DNA from: JAYWGN01 sp043778255
GTDB taxonomy: Bacteria > Bacteroidota > Bacteroidia > Chitinophagales > Chitinophagaceae
Assembly: GCA_043778255.1 (NCBI GenBank)
Contig: JAYWGN010000014.1
Coordinates: 1-44,241 of the forward strand
Direction of reading: 5' to 3'
Length of the DNA: 44,241 nt
The translations under genes and the position numbers were made by a program. Positions 15,397 through 24,247 of the stretch are shown here, in pieces. The notes under the pieces are model-generated. The model was not told the origin of the DNA. It did not search any database and saw only the letters and a list, made by a program, of their open reading frames with translations. Numbering within the stretch: position 1 is the first letter of the stretch; each line of letters opens with the position of its first letter.

Positions 15397-15819
15397 TTAA
15401 CGTTCTTCAGCTTGCTTTGTAACAGGTTGTGTTTTTATAATTGGGCTTGTAATTATTTGCCTGTCTCTATTATTTTTGTAACTACTGCCCTCCCACAAAA
15501 AAGCTATTATAAACCAAACAAATAAAACCAAAGGAAATATAATTGTCATTATTAGGTTTTTAATTTCGTGCTTTAAGTGCATAAATTCGGCTACTATGTA
15601 AAATGCTTTTGCTAATGTGCATATTAGGTAAAACACGTTAAAATATATTTTTAACCCGTGGTTATGCTTTACCATATCGGGGGCTATAAGCATACCTACA
15701 CAGAGTTCAACTAATGTAATTGCAGTTAATATGCCTAAGGTTTTAAATATTAGTTTACTACTATCGGGGTGTGCTGTATGTTCGCCACCTATAGCTATTG
15801 CTTCATTATGGTTACTCAT
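15397..15819 (-). CDS. cytochrome c oxidase subunit IV family protein
   Basis: 140 residues with three membrane helices (about 27-47, 57-79, 88-110), the pattern of prokaryotic subunit IV of the CtaF/CoxD type. FYIVAEFMHLKHEIKN (73-88) is the conserved helix 2 end in Bacteroidota homologues, and FPLVLFVWFIIAFLWEGSSY is the last helix. The N-terminus holds several His (HNEAIAIGGEHTAH). It is a small structural subunit of the respiratory terminal oxidase. Lies 42 bp after the subunit III gene, in the same operon. Confidence 0.88.
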   Translation of the reverse strand: MSNHNEAIAIGGEHTAHPDSSKLIFKTLGILTAITLVELCVGMLIAPDMVKHNHGLKIYFNVFYLICTLAKAFYIVAEFMHLKHEIKNLIMTIIFPLVLFVWFIIAFLWEGSSYKNNRDRQIITSPIIKTQPVTKQAEER

Positions 15820-15861
15820 AGTATTATTAAATGTGTTATTAACAGTATTTTTTTTAAAAAA

Positions 15862-16563
15862 TTAAAATAAGTAGAAACAGGTAAATACAAATACCCACAC
15901 CAAATCAACAAAGTGCCAGTATAAGCCTGCTTTTTCTATCATTTCGTAATGCCCTCGTTTTTCAAATGTGAAATTGATGGTTTGTATTAGCATAATTATA
16001 TTAATAACTACACCGCTAAATACGTGAAACCCGTGAAACCCAGTAATGGTAAAAAAGTAATTGGAAAAATTGGTAGTTGGCACAGTACCATCAGCATTGG
16101 CAAATGCAGCAGCATGAAGACCTGTTGTAGGAATACGACCCCAAAATGCACCTTCGCCTATCAGGTGTGTCCACTCCCAAGCTTGGCAACCTAAGAATGC
16201 AGCACCACCAATAATAGTCCAAATCATATATTTTATTACTGCCTTTCTATCCATACGGTGGCCAGCTTGTACTGCCAATACCATAGTAACAGAGCTAAAA
16301 ATAAGGATAAACGTCATTAAACTTACAAATACCAGTGGCATGTTGGCTTCGCCACAAAATGGGAAACTTTTGAACACTAAGTTAGGATCAGGCCACGAAG
16401 CACTTGAAAAGCGAATAGTACCGTAGCTAATAAGAAATGCACCAAATGTAAAGGCATCACTCATTAAAAAGTACCACATCATTAATTTGCCATAACTTAC
16501 ATTGAATGGGCTTTTGCCTCCGCTCCATGGTTTTCGTATTGGTGCTGTTATTGCAGTTGACAT
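15862..16563 (-). CDS. ctaE: cytochrome c oxidase subunit III
   Basis: A 233-residue heme-copper oxidase subunit III. Family marks are YGKLMMWYFLMSDAFTFG (24-41), the helix with CQAWEWTHLI where the Glu is conserved, GFHGFHVFSGVVINI, and the C-terminal GLYWHFVDLVWVFVF. Subunit III stabilises the oxidase core and its proton uptake. It is the first gene behind a strong promoter. Subunits I and II are not in the window: the next gene upstream is upp, so the rest of the oxidase must be encoded elsewhere. Confidence 0.94.
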   Translation of the reverse strand: MSTAITAPIRKPWSGGKSPFNVSYGKLMMWYFLMSDAFTFGAFLISYGTIRFSSASWPDPNLVFKSFPFCGEANMPLVFVSLMTFILIFSSVTMVLAVQAGHRMDRKAVIKYMIWTIIGGAAFLGCQAWEWTHLIGEGAFWGRIPTTGLHAAAFANADGTVPTTNFSNYFFTITGFHGFHVFSGVVINIIMLIQTINFTFEKRGHYEMIEKAGLYWHFVDLVWVFVFTCFYLF

Positions 16564-16597
16564 TAGTAAGGTAAAAGATTTGTTAAGTAATAATGTG

Positions 16598-16627
16598 CAA
16601 ATTTATTGTAGTAAAGCCACTTAGCAA
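16598..16627 (-). promoter_or_regulatory. Bacteroidota-type promoter of the ctaE operon
   Basis: On the minus strand: TTTTG ending with TTG at 16627-16625, a 19-bp spacer, then TAAATTTG at 16605-16598. This is a full match to TTTG-N19-TAnnTTTG. Transcription would start near 16591, about 28 nt before the ATG. Confidence 0.8.
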
Positions 16628-16716
16628 AATGATATGGCTTTTATTTTTTTTGGAGGTTAAGTTTTAATCGGTTTATTAATGCATTTTTTACAATAATAAA
16701 AAAATATTGCCACCTG

Positions 16717-17367
16717 TTACATTTGTATTTTTACGCCAAAGGCTAAATCGCCAGCATCGCCTAAGCCGGGTACTATGTACCCTTTGCTTGTTAACTCCTC
16801 ATCTATGGTAGCACACCATATTTTTGCAGTTGGCTCGGCTTGTTGTACATAAGCTATGCCTACCTTACAGGCTATGGCGGCTACTACATGTATTTCTTTA
16901 GGGTGGCCCACTTCTCGTAAGTATTGTATTGTTTTTACTAAGGAGCTACCGGTTGCTAACATAGGGTCGCTTACTATTACCACTCTGTTTTCTAGCTTGG
17001 GGCAGCTTATATAATCCAAACATATTTCAAAGTTACCCTCAGCATCATGCTTACGGTAGGCACTTATAAAGGCATTGTCGGCCTTGTCAAAGTAATTGAG
17101 CAAACCTTGGTGTAGTGGCAACCCTGCACGTAATATGGTGGCTAATACTGGCTGCTCGGCTAGTACGTTACTTAGGGCTGTACCCATAGGTGTGGTAGTG
17201 TGTAAGGTAGTGCTAGTAAGGGTTTTGCTTATTTCGTAAGCCATTACTTCGCCTATACGTTCCAAATTACGCCGAAACCTCATACGGTCGGTTTGTACAT
17301 TTACATCTCTTAACTCGGCTACCCAATTGGTGAGCAAACTATGGTTGGCACTTAAATTAACTAACAT
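16717..17367 (-). CDS. upp: uracil phosphoribosyltransferase
   Basis: A 216-residue pyrimidine salvage enzyme making UMP from uracil and PRPP. It shows ILRAGLPLHQG (78-88), the PRPP-binding loop VVIVSDPMLATGSS (129-142) and the uracil-binding segment IVPGLGDAGDLAFG (198-211). Length is standard. It is divergent from the AnmK-like gene, with a 65-bp gap that contains a perfect -7 box on the minus strand (TAGATTTG, 17405-17398) but no TTG at the proper distance. Confidence 0.96.
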   Translation of the reverse strand: MLVNLSANHSLLTNWVAELRDVNVQTDRMRFRRNLERIGEVMAYEISKTLTSTTLHTTTPMGTALSNVLAEQPVLATILRAGLPLHQGLLNYFDKADNAFISAYRKHDAEGNFEICLDYISCPKLENRVVIVSDPMLATGSSLVKTIQYLREVGHPKEIHVVAAIACKVGIAYVQQAEPTAKIWCATIDEELTSKGYIVPGLGDAGDLAFGVKIQM

Positions 17368-17432
17368 AATAAAATAGATTTATTTTTGCAACTTCGGCAA
17401 ATCTATAATTAAGTATTTACAATATAAAAAAT

Positions 17433-18026
17433 ATGCTGTACAAAATAATTGCACTACACGGAAACCTTAACACCAAATTGGCCCATATAAGCTACCTACA
17501 TATTGAAGAAAATGGGGGTAATTGGACACTAGTAAATACTAACTTGAGCTTACAAAAACAAATTGATATTGGCTTTACGGCTACTATACATAGCCTATTG
17601 CAAATGCCTATAACTGCCTATAATGTACTTAATGCCGATGTTAGCAATAAGTTAGCTACAGAGGTAGCCACATTTATTGCCGAAAATGAATTGGAACATA
17701 AAATAGACTTTGTTGCCTTTGGTAACTTATACATTACCGACGAGGTACAGTTGGGCAACGGTGCTTACCTTGCTGCACATTTGCAACTGCCCGTTATTGA
17801 TAATTTTGATACCATTAATACTGCTTTAGGTGGAAACACAAACATTTTGGCGATAGCCAATACCTTGCTTAATATTACTAGCATACTAACTGCCGATTAC
17901 ACTAATACTGCCTTGGCATTATTGGCCACACTTAGGTGGAGAGAGGCTTATAATGTACTACAACAGCATACCAATGCTAGCCGCAACCATATTGCTGGTA
18001 CCATTTGGTTGGGTGTAGAGGCTTAA
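17433..18026 (+). CDS. shortened AnmK-like protein, probably not a kinase
   Basis: 197 residues that align in order with anhydro-N-acetylmuramic acid kinase (about 350-370 residues) but with the middle missing. Resemblances: the start YKIIALHGNLNTKLAHISYLH sits where AnmK has the ATP-binding GLMSGTSLDG; LGNGAYLAAHLQLPVIDNF (107-125) matches QIGNGA..A...G.PVV.DFR; ALGGNTNILAI (131-141) sits where AnmK has ALGGQGAPLVPI; LATLRWREAYNVL (164-176) and ASRNHIAGTIW (182-192) match the C-terminal end. The SGTSLDG loop, the SHGHT motif (AFGNL at 95-99), the DFR and the GGQGAP motifs are all changed and the second kinase lobe is lost. Frame is intact, so this may be a pseudoenzyme instead of a decaying gene. 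Convergent with 18057-18869. Confidence 0.78.
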   Translation: MLYKIIALHGNLNTKLAHISYLHIEENGGNWTLVNTNLSLQKQIDIGFTATIHSLLQMPITAYNVLNADVSNKLATEVATFIAENELEHKIDFVAFGNLYITDEVQLGNGAYLAAHLQLPVIDNFDTINTALGGNTNILAIANTLLNITSILTADYTNTALALLATLRWREAYNVLQQHTNASRNHIAGTIWLGVEA

Positions 18027-18056
18027 TAAATAGCCATTGGTGAACACCCTAAATTT

Positions 18057-18869
18057 TTACTCTTGATTGTAATAAATCTGTATTTCGTTTGCCAATAAAA
18101 AATAAATTTTATTGGCCGCTACTATCATTTTGCTATTAGCTAACTCCACTGGTAGTGTAGTGGTAATAGTAGCTGCTGTAAGTATGTTATATTGTACTAT
18201 ACTACCGTTGCTTACACCATACAAATAATTATTAAATGCATAAAAATTAGACCAACCTACAAGTAACAATTGATACTTTAATGCACCATAATAGTCAAAT
18301 GCTACTACACCCTTTTTGGTATCGTATAGGTATACAGTTAGGTTATTTTCTTTAATGGTAAGTGGGCTTGGCATATAGTTAAGTACTTGCCTCATATCAA
18401 CGGATTGTTGGGTTATTTTGCCTTTATCATTTATTTTTTTAAGCTTTGCTTCTTGTTCATCGTAAAACCAAAACTGTCCGTCGTAGCTAGTGGTTACAGC
18501 ATTTACTTGGTATATATTTTGCTTTCGCAAATCAATTATATTGGTAATATTGAGCAACCTATCCACTATTACGGCTGTGCTATAATCTTTATAATACAAT
18601 ATTACTTTTAAAGGGTTGGTAACATCTATATAGGTTAGTTTGCCATACCTTTTGTTAAGGTTATATACAGCTAAAGAATCGCCCTTTTCATTAATTTTTT
18701 TAAGTTGTTTGGTAGGGCTTACTGCATATATATTACCTACCTGATCTACATTAAAATCAGTAGCTACAATAGGTACTTTTTTATACAACTTTAAGGTGGT
18801 AGCTGTGGTAGTTTGGGCAGTACTATTTTGCGATAGCAATAAAATAAATATGGAGAGTATTGTTTTCAA
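18057..18869 (-). CDS. secreted beta-propeller-like protein of unknown function
   Basis: 270 residues with a signal peptide (MKTILSIFILLLSQNSTAQ). The rest is a series of short beta strands with recurring patterns such as GNIYAVSPTKQLKKINEKGD, GQFWFYDEQEAKLKKINDKGK and GVVAFDYYGALKYQLLLVGW, suggesting a small beta-propeller of about five blades. No catalytic motif is recognised. It begins 8 bp after the lpxH stop, so it is in the same operon; a link to the envelope is plausible but unproven. Confidence 0.75.
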   Translation of the reverse strand: MKTILSIFILLLSQNSTAQTTTATTLKLYKKVPIVATDFNVDQVGNIYAVSPTKQLKKINEKGDSLAVYNLNKRYGKLTYIDVTNPLKVILYYKDYSTAVIVDRLLNITNIIDLRKQNIYQVNAVTTSYDGQFWFYDEQEAKLKKINDKGKITQQSVDMRQVLNYMPSPLTIKENNLTVYLYDTKKGVVAFDYYGALKYQLLLVGWSNFYAFNNYLYGVSNGSIVQYNILTAATITTTLPVELANSKMIVAANKIYFLLANEIQIYYNQE

Positions 18870-18877
18870 TTATTAAA

Positions 18878-19624
18878 TTATTTATAGTATTGTAATGCAA
18901 TACTAGTGCCAGTTTGTACTGCATAGCTGTTATAGTTAAGCCACTCGCCAAGGTTAATATAAGTGCTATTATTAGGTAAAGGTATGTGTAAGGGTAAATG
19001 CCTATGTCCAAATATAAAATAATCGAAATGCTCCTCGGTTAATTTACGTTTGCAATATTGAACCAACCACTCTTTATCTTCACCTAAAAAAACTTCGTCG
19101 GTTGTGCCTGTGGCAATCCTACTTTTTTTGCTAAAATAATTTGCTATGCCCAACCCAATAGTTGGTGGCAGTATGCCAAATAAAAACTGACAGGCTTTGC
19201 TTCTAAATATTTTTTTCATTCGCTTATAGCCTTTATCGCCAGGGCCTAAGCCATCGCCATGCCCTATTAACAACTTTAACCCGTTACGTACAAAGGCTTT
19301 GGGTTGGTAATATACAGGTATGCCTAATTCGGTTTGTAGGTAAGTTGTCATCCACATATCGTGGTTGCCCACAAAAAAATGTAGGGCAATACCTGCATCA
19401 CTTAGTTCGGCAAGTTTGCCTAATATACGTACATACCCTTTGGGTACTACATACTTGTACTCAAACCAAAAGTCGAACATATCGCCTACAATAAATATTT
19501 CTTCAGCATCGGCTTTGATGCTATCAAAAAATTGTACCAACAATTTTTCTCGTTGTAAACTTGTAGCTGCATTGGGTGCACCCAAATGAAAATCGGATAG
19601 GTAATATATTTTTTTGGGTTGCAA
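18878..19624 (-). CDS. lpxH: UDP-2,3-diacylglucosamine diphosphatase
   Basis: A 248-residue calcineurin-like phosphoesterase. The five metal/active-site motifs are all present: SDFHLG (10-15), GDMFDFW (47-53), GNHDM (86-90), GHGD (121-124) and GHRH (206-209). Together with the hydrophobic insert FLFGILPPTIGLGIANYFS (148-166) this fits LpxH, which hydrolyses UDP-diacylglucosamine to lipid X at the inner membrane in lipid A synthesis. Gap to its upstream neighbour is 8 bp and to the next gene 8 bp: a tight three-gene operon. Confidence 0.92.
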   Translation of the reverse strand: MQPKKIYYLSDFHLGAPNAATSLQREKLLVQFFDSIKADAEEIFIVGDMFDFWFEYKYVVPKGYVRILGKLAELSDAGIALHFFVGNHDMWMTTYLQTELGIPVYYQPKAFVRNGLKLLIGHGDGLGPGDKGYKRMKKIFRSKACQFLFGILPPTIGLGIANYFSKKSRIATGTTDEVFLGEDKEWLVQYCKRKLTEEHFDYFIFGHRHLPLHIPLPNNSTYINLGEWLNYNSYAVQTGTSIALQYYK

Positions 19625-19632
19625 TAAGGGTA

Positions 19633-20046
19633 CTATTTTTTTATAAAATCGAAAATATCGCCACTGTTTAATACGGGCATACCATCAACATTACCATTGT
19701 ACCAATATACCCAAGCTGTAACTTCGGTATTGTTGTAATGTACTGTGGTAGTAGCTTTTACGTAAAGTGGTATTTCGCCTTGCTCTACATGTATGCCTTC
19801 ATAATCATCGAGCTGAGCAAATGCCCAATCATACTCATTTGTGTTTTTTAATTGGTACAATTCGCCAATAATATGTTGGTTAGTATTGGAGGCTATGCCT
19901 ACAGGGTGTGTACCTATATTAACCAATAGCCCTTGTGTAGTAGCATTGCCAACTAGTGTAAAGTACTGGCTTATATAATGGTAAGCATCGCTTTGAAAGC
20001 CCTGCCTCAATGAGCCGTACACAAATAAGTAAGGGGTGGTATGCAT
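19633..20046 (-). CDS. gamma-glutamylcyclotransferase-like protein
   Basis: 137 residues of the GGCT/AIG2-like fold. YLFVYGSLRQGF (6-17) is the substrate-binding YGSL loop and LDDYEG (79-84) holds the catalytic Glu expected in this family. VTAWVYWYNG near the end is the conserved last strand. Family members release 5-oxoproline from gamma-glutamyl amines or peptides; the substrate here is unknown. It is the first gene of the operon with lpxH. Confidence 0.88.
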   Translation of the reverse strand: MHTTPYLFVYGSLRQGFQSDAYHYISQYFTLVGNATTQGLLVNIGTHPVGIASNTNQHIIGELYQLKNTNEYDWAFAQLDDYEGIHVEQGEIPLYVKATTTVHYNNTEVTAWVYWYNGNVDGMPVLNSGDIFDFIKK

Positions 20047-20132
20047 AAGCTGTTTGTGATTTTAGATTTAGAATTACGTTTTTAGGGTTTTATTTTTAAA
20101 TTACCAATATTCAATGTTCAAATATCTATTAG

Positions 20133-20184
20133 TTATCAATTGTCAATTATCAATTGTCAATTATCATTTATCCATTGTCAATTA
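20133..20184. repeat. short tandem repeat (TATCAATTGTCAAT)
   Basis: A 14-bp unit repeated about three and a half times, degenerating to the right (TTATCATTTATCCATTGTCAAT). The unit is itself partly palindromic (CAATTG). The right end overlaps the last codons and stop of the LUD gene: its C-terminal IDNG is encoded inside the repeat. Confidence 0.88.
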
Positions 20185-20806
20185 ATATACATATTACTTC
20201 CTTAGGGCCATGTATTCCTTTTACTAAAGTTTTTTCAATATCGGCAGTTCGGCTTGGGCCCGTAGCAAAACTAATTAAGGATGGCAAATGATTATTATAT
20301 TTTTCTTTAAGTAAAAGTAGTGCATCTTTTACATCGTACACCATTTGCTTAGTATAAGCTATACATATATGCACAGGGCAATACACACTTGCTGTGCGGC
20401 CTTTGGTTTGTTGGCTGCTTAGCACTATAGTACCGGTACGGGCTACCAAATATTCGCAGCTTGTTATGCTTGCATCGCAGTTGGTAAGGCTTGGGTATAA
20501 TGGTTGTTGCCATTCGTTATTGGTTAACGTAGTAATGAGTGGTTGCTCTACACAATATATATTTTGTAATTGTAGGGTTTCCATTAATTGGTATAGGGCT
20601 GCTATTAGCTCTTTTGTGTTATCTACATATATAAATTTACCGTCGAGCTTAGTAAATTCTTCAGCAAATATTACCGCCAAATCATCATGTGGTGCTACAA
20701 ATAAATTGCTATTACCCTCACTGTGTATAAATGGTACAGGTGTTTGCTCTACTAATGCAGCTCTAATTTTTTTTAATATATTTTCTTTTGCTTTATAGGT
20801 TAACAT
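20168..20806 (-). CDS. LUD-domain protein (LutC/YkgG-like)
   Basis: 212 residues. The C-terminal ATGPSRTADIEKTLVKGIHG (181-200) is the hallmark of LUD (LutC/YkgG) proteins, and CEYLVARTGTIVLSS (117-131) the central one. LutC works with the iron-sulfur proteins LutA and LutB in L-lactate oxidation; neither partner is in the window, but lone LUD genes are common in Bacteroidota. Its end lies within a short tandem repeat, so the last four residues may be recent. A near-match -7 box (TATCTTTA, 20821-20814 minus) lies just upstream. Confidence 0.88.
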   Translation of the reverse strand: MLTYKAKENILKKIRAALVEQTPVPFIHSEGNSNLFVAPHDDLAVIFAEEFTKLDGKFIYVDNTKELIAALYQLMETLQLQNIYCVEQPLITTLTNNEWQQPLYPSLTNCDASITSCEYLVARTGTIVLSSQQTKGRTASVYCPVHICIAYTKQMVYDVKDALLLLKEKYNNHLPSLISFATGPSRTADIEKTLVKGIHGPKEVICILIDNG

Positions 20807-21022
20807 TGCAATGTAAAGATAGATTTAAGTTTTTGTTATTATAAAGTTGTGGGGTAAAAAAAATTAAAGTTTACTTAATTACTTATACAAAAATCCTTGT
20901 GAACCTAATAATAAAGTATCGTCAAATGTGTTGTTTTCATATATTTTGCTGGTATTTAGTTTTTTATTTAAGAGTATAAAAATACTATTTTGTAATTGCA
21001 CAATGATTAAATTTAATATAGT

Positions 21023-24000
21023 TTAAAGTGTGTCAACCACTCCTATTATAAGTAAAGCCTTTTCTCTTATTAATTTATTTAAATCGATTATTTCATTTTT
21101 TTGCAAAGCTTTTAATTTTTGCAATTGCACATCACAAGCTGTTGCTATTACCTCATACACTTCTTTTACTTGCTTACTTGGTGGCATATTAGCACTTGCT
21201 GCTGCATCAAACAAGCCACTTAATTTATCATTTAATTTTATAGGAAAGTTGAGTACATCTTGTTCACTTTTTGATTTGGTTTGGTACAAAGTTTCTTCAA
21301 TACTAGCTAATTGCTTACTTATACTATCTACCATAATTTTAATAGTGTTGTCAATCGGGTTTTGCTGTTTGCTTACAAATTCCTCCATTTGTTTACGAAT
21401 TACTCTTGTAGTAGTAATTGCTTTTTGTATTGCATTAAATTTTTCTTGTACTGTTTGCAAAAAAATAAATTGAGCCTCATATTCGGCTTGGGTTACTGAA
21501 TAATTTGGTTCGGCTTTTATGGTAAACGGCACTTGGCTACTATCGGTATTTATTTTTATGGTTACATAATAATTACCTGGCGGTGCTGTAATAGTACTTG
21601 GTGTGCCATTCCACAATATCATACCTTCTGCTTTTTCAGCGGCTGGATATTTTAAATCCCATACAAAACTATTCATTCCTTTTTCTACCACTATTTTGTT
21701 TTCTTTATCCTTTTGGGTAAATGTTTTTATCAATTTTTTATTTTTATCATAAATAGCTATAGTGGCTTTGGTGCTATCGTTTACTGCTTTTACAAAGTAA
21801 TTAATAACAACACCATTAGGTGGATTAGCACCAGCATTAGCAACTGCACTACCACCAAACCTATTGCCAGAGGTTGATATACGCCAAGCATCGTTAACAG
21901 TATAAAGGTGCAAATTTTTATTTACTAGAGTAGCGTCTTTTTGTTGTACTATACTCAAATCGTCCAACACCCAAAAAGCCCTGCCTTGTGTTGCTACAAT
22001 TAAATCATTTTCTTTTATAGTTAAATCTGTTATGGGTACTATAGGCAAATTCAATTGAAATTTTTTCCAAGTGCTGCCGTCATCATAACTAATATACATG
22101 CCATACTCAGTACCTGCATATAACAATCCTTGTCGTTTTTTATCGGCTCTTAGGCATCTGGTAAAATGCATTTTATCAATACCAGTAGTAATTAAATTCC
22201 AAGTAGTGCCATAGTTTTCGGTGCTATATATGTAGGGTGTATAATCATCGCTTTTGTATTTGGTTCCCACTATATAAGCACTTCCTTTTTTGTACGGGTT
22301 AGTTTCTATACAGTTCCACATTATATAGTTTGGTGCATCTTTTGGTGTTACATTAGTCCAGGTTTGCCCAGCATTTTTGCTCACATTAATTAACCCATCA
22401 TCGCTACCTGTCCACAGCAAATCTTTTTCTAGTGTACTTTCTGCTGCAGTAAATAGGGTACAGTAATACTCCACACTTGTATTATCTTTTGTAATTACTC
22501 CACCACTACTTACTTGTTTTGCTTTTTCGTTAGTTGTAAGGTCGCCACTAATTTGTTGCCAACTAGCACCTTCATTTTCGGTTACAAATAATGCATTACC
22601 TGCACAGTACAGCCGCTTAGGATTGTGGGGACTAAAAAAAATGGGGAAGTTCCATTGAAAGCGAAATTTTTGCACATCGGCACCTGCACCCATTGGGTTA
22701 TCGGGCCATACGCTTATAGCACGGTTCTCACCTGTTTTATGATTTAACCTACTTAAGTAACCGCCATAGTTGCCACCATATACCACATCGGGGTTTGTAG
22801 GGTCGGCTACTACATAACCACTTTCGGCACCTGCTGTAGGTTCCCAATCATCGTCAGTAATGGCATTGCCGTAAGTTCGGCTTTTTATACGTATGGTACT
22901 ATTGTCCTGCTGTGCACCAAGTATGCGGTACGGAAAACTGTTATCGGTGCTTACTCTATATATTTGTGCTGTAGGTTGGTTGTTATAGGTACTCCAATTA
23001 TTACCACCATCAAAACTAATTTGTGCCCCGCCATCATCTGCTACTATCATTCTGTTACCATCTTCGGGATCTATCCACAAGTCGTGGTGGTCGCCATGTG
23101 GTGTGCGGCTACTGGTAAATGTTTTGCCTGCATCTATGCTTCGCATAAAGTTAACATTAGGTGCATATATTTTATTTTCATTTTTTGGGTCTACAAATAC
23201 TTTAGTGTAATACCAAGCTCTTTGCCTTATGTTATTATCGCTACTTGTAAGCAACCAACTTTCGCCACCATCGTTGCTTACATACATTCCACCAGCTGTA
23301 TTATTTTCTAATATACAATATACTTTGTCGGTATTGCTGGTACTTACTGCTACTCCTACAATGCCCCAAATGCCTTTTGGCAAACCCTTTGCAGTATTTA
23401 AGCAGGTCCAAGTAGTACCACCATCTGTACTTTTATATATGCCACTACCAATGCCACCACTTTGCAAACTGTAAGGCGTACGTAACAAATGCCACATGCC
23501 AGCATATAATACATTGGGGTTGTTAGGTTCTATTACCAAATCGCTACAACCAGTTTGGTTATTAATAAAAAGTTGTTGTTGCCAAGTTTTACCACCATCG
23601 GTGGTTTTGTAAATGCCACGTTCACTGTTAGGGCCAAATAAATGCCCCATTGCAGCTACCCACACTATATCGGGGTTTTTAGGATGTATTACAATACGAA
23701 CAATATGCCGAGTATTTTTTAATCCTAAGTTTTGCCAAGTTTTGCCTCCATTATCGCTACGCCATATACCACCTAGGCCTTCGCTTACATTGCCACGCAT
23801 TGTGTTTTCGCCTTCGCCTACATACAATATAGTTTCGTCGGTTGGGGCTACTGCTACTGCACCAATACTGCCACCAAAGTATTTATCAGTAATGTTTTTC
23901 CAATTGCTACCACCATCAATTGTTTTCCATACACCACCACCAGTAGCACCAAAGTAAAAAGTATTTTTATTTTTAAAGCTACCGCATACTGCACCACTAC

Positions 24001-24121
24001 GTCCACCACGGTAAGGCCCAATGCTACGGTATTTTAAATTGCCTAGTATAACGGAGTCAATATTTTGGGCAAAAATAAATGTAGTAAGTAGCAAGTAACA
24101 AGTAGTAAATAGTAGTTTCAT
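21023..24121 (-). CDS. large secreted BNR/sortilin-type beta-propeller protein
   Basis: 1032 residues with a signal peptide (ending FIFAQ). From IGPYRGGRSGAVCG (34-47) it shows many Asp-box repeats (S/T-x-D-x-G-x-T-W): GGVWKTIDGGSNWKNI, GIWRSDNGGKTWQNL, GIYKTTDGGKTWQQQ, MYVSNDGGESWLL, SKNAGQTWTNV, ISYDDGSTWKKF. This is the VPS10/sortilin or GH74-like double propeller found in many secreted Bacteroidota proteins often labelled glycosyl hydrolase. After the propeller (to about 720) comes a beta-sandwich (FTQKDKENKIVVEKGMNSFVWDLKYPAA region) and a helical tail. No type IX secretion signal is seen. Hydrolase activity is not established. Confidence 0.9.
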   Translation of the reverse strand: MKLLFTTCYLLLTTFIFAQNIDSVILGNLKYRSIGPYRGGRSGAVCGSFKNKNTFYFGATGGGVWKTIDGGSNWKNITDKYFGGSIGAVAVAPTDETILYVGEGENTMRGNVSEGLGGIWRSDNGGKTWQNLGLKNTRHIVRIVIHPKNPDIVWVAAMGHLFGPNSERGIYKTTDGGKTWQQQLFINNQTGCSDLVIEPNNPNVLYAGMWHLLRTPYSLQSGGIGSGIYKSTDGGTTWTCLNTAKGLPKGIWGIVGVAVSTSNTDKVYCILENNTAGGMYVSNDGGESWLLTSSDNNIRQRAWYYTKVFVDPKNENKIYAPNVNFMRSIDAGKTFTSSRTPHGDHHDLWIDPEDGNRMIVADDGGAQISFDGGNNWSTYNNQPTAQIYRVSTDNSFPYRILGAQQDNSTIRIKSRTYGNAITDDDWEPTAGAESGYVVADPTNPDVVYGGNYGGYLSRLNHKTGENRAISVWPDNPMGAGADVQKFRFQWNFPIFFSPHNPKRLYCAGNALFVTENEGASWQQISGDLTTNEKAKQVSSGGVITKDNTSVEYYCTLFTAAESTLEKDLLWTGSDDGLINVSKNAGQTWTNVTPKDAPNYIMWNCIETNPYKKGSAYIVGTKYKSDDYTPYIYSTENYGTTWNLITTGIDKMHFTRCLRADKKRQGLLYAGTEYGMYISYDDGSTWKKFQLNLPIVPITDLTIKENDLIVATQGRAFWVLDDLSIVQQKDATLVNKNLHLYTVNDAWRISTSGNRFGGSAVANAGANPPNGVVINYFVKAVNDSTKATIAIYDKNKKLIKTFTQKDKENKIVVEKGMNSFVWDLKYPAAEKAEGMILWNGTPSTITAPPGNYYVTIKINTDSSQVPFTIKAEPNYSVTQAEYEAQFIFLQTVQEKFNAIQKAITTTRVIRKQMEEFVSKQQNPIDNTIKIMVDSISKQLASIEETLYQTKSKSEQDVLNFPIKLNDKLSGLFDAAASANMPPSKQVKEVYEVIATACDVQLQKLKALQKNEIIDLNKLIREKALLIIGVVDTL

Positions 24122-24247
24122 AATATTAATATTTTTATAATACCGTCAACAAATTACACCATAATTTTTATTGTACCCAACTCCTACTACAAAAAAGGTT
24201 GAATTTTTAGTTACTTTGTAAATAAAACTAATAAGGTATCTTTAATA

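Noticed and set aside
21023..24121. Calling the large propeller protein a glycoside hydrolase
   Set aside because: The Asp-box propeller alone does not show activity, and I could not identify the two catalytic acids of GH74.
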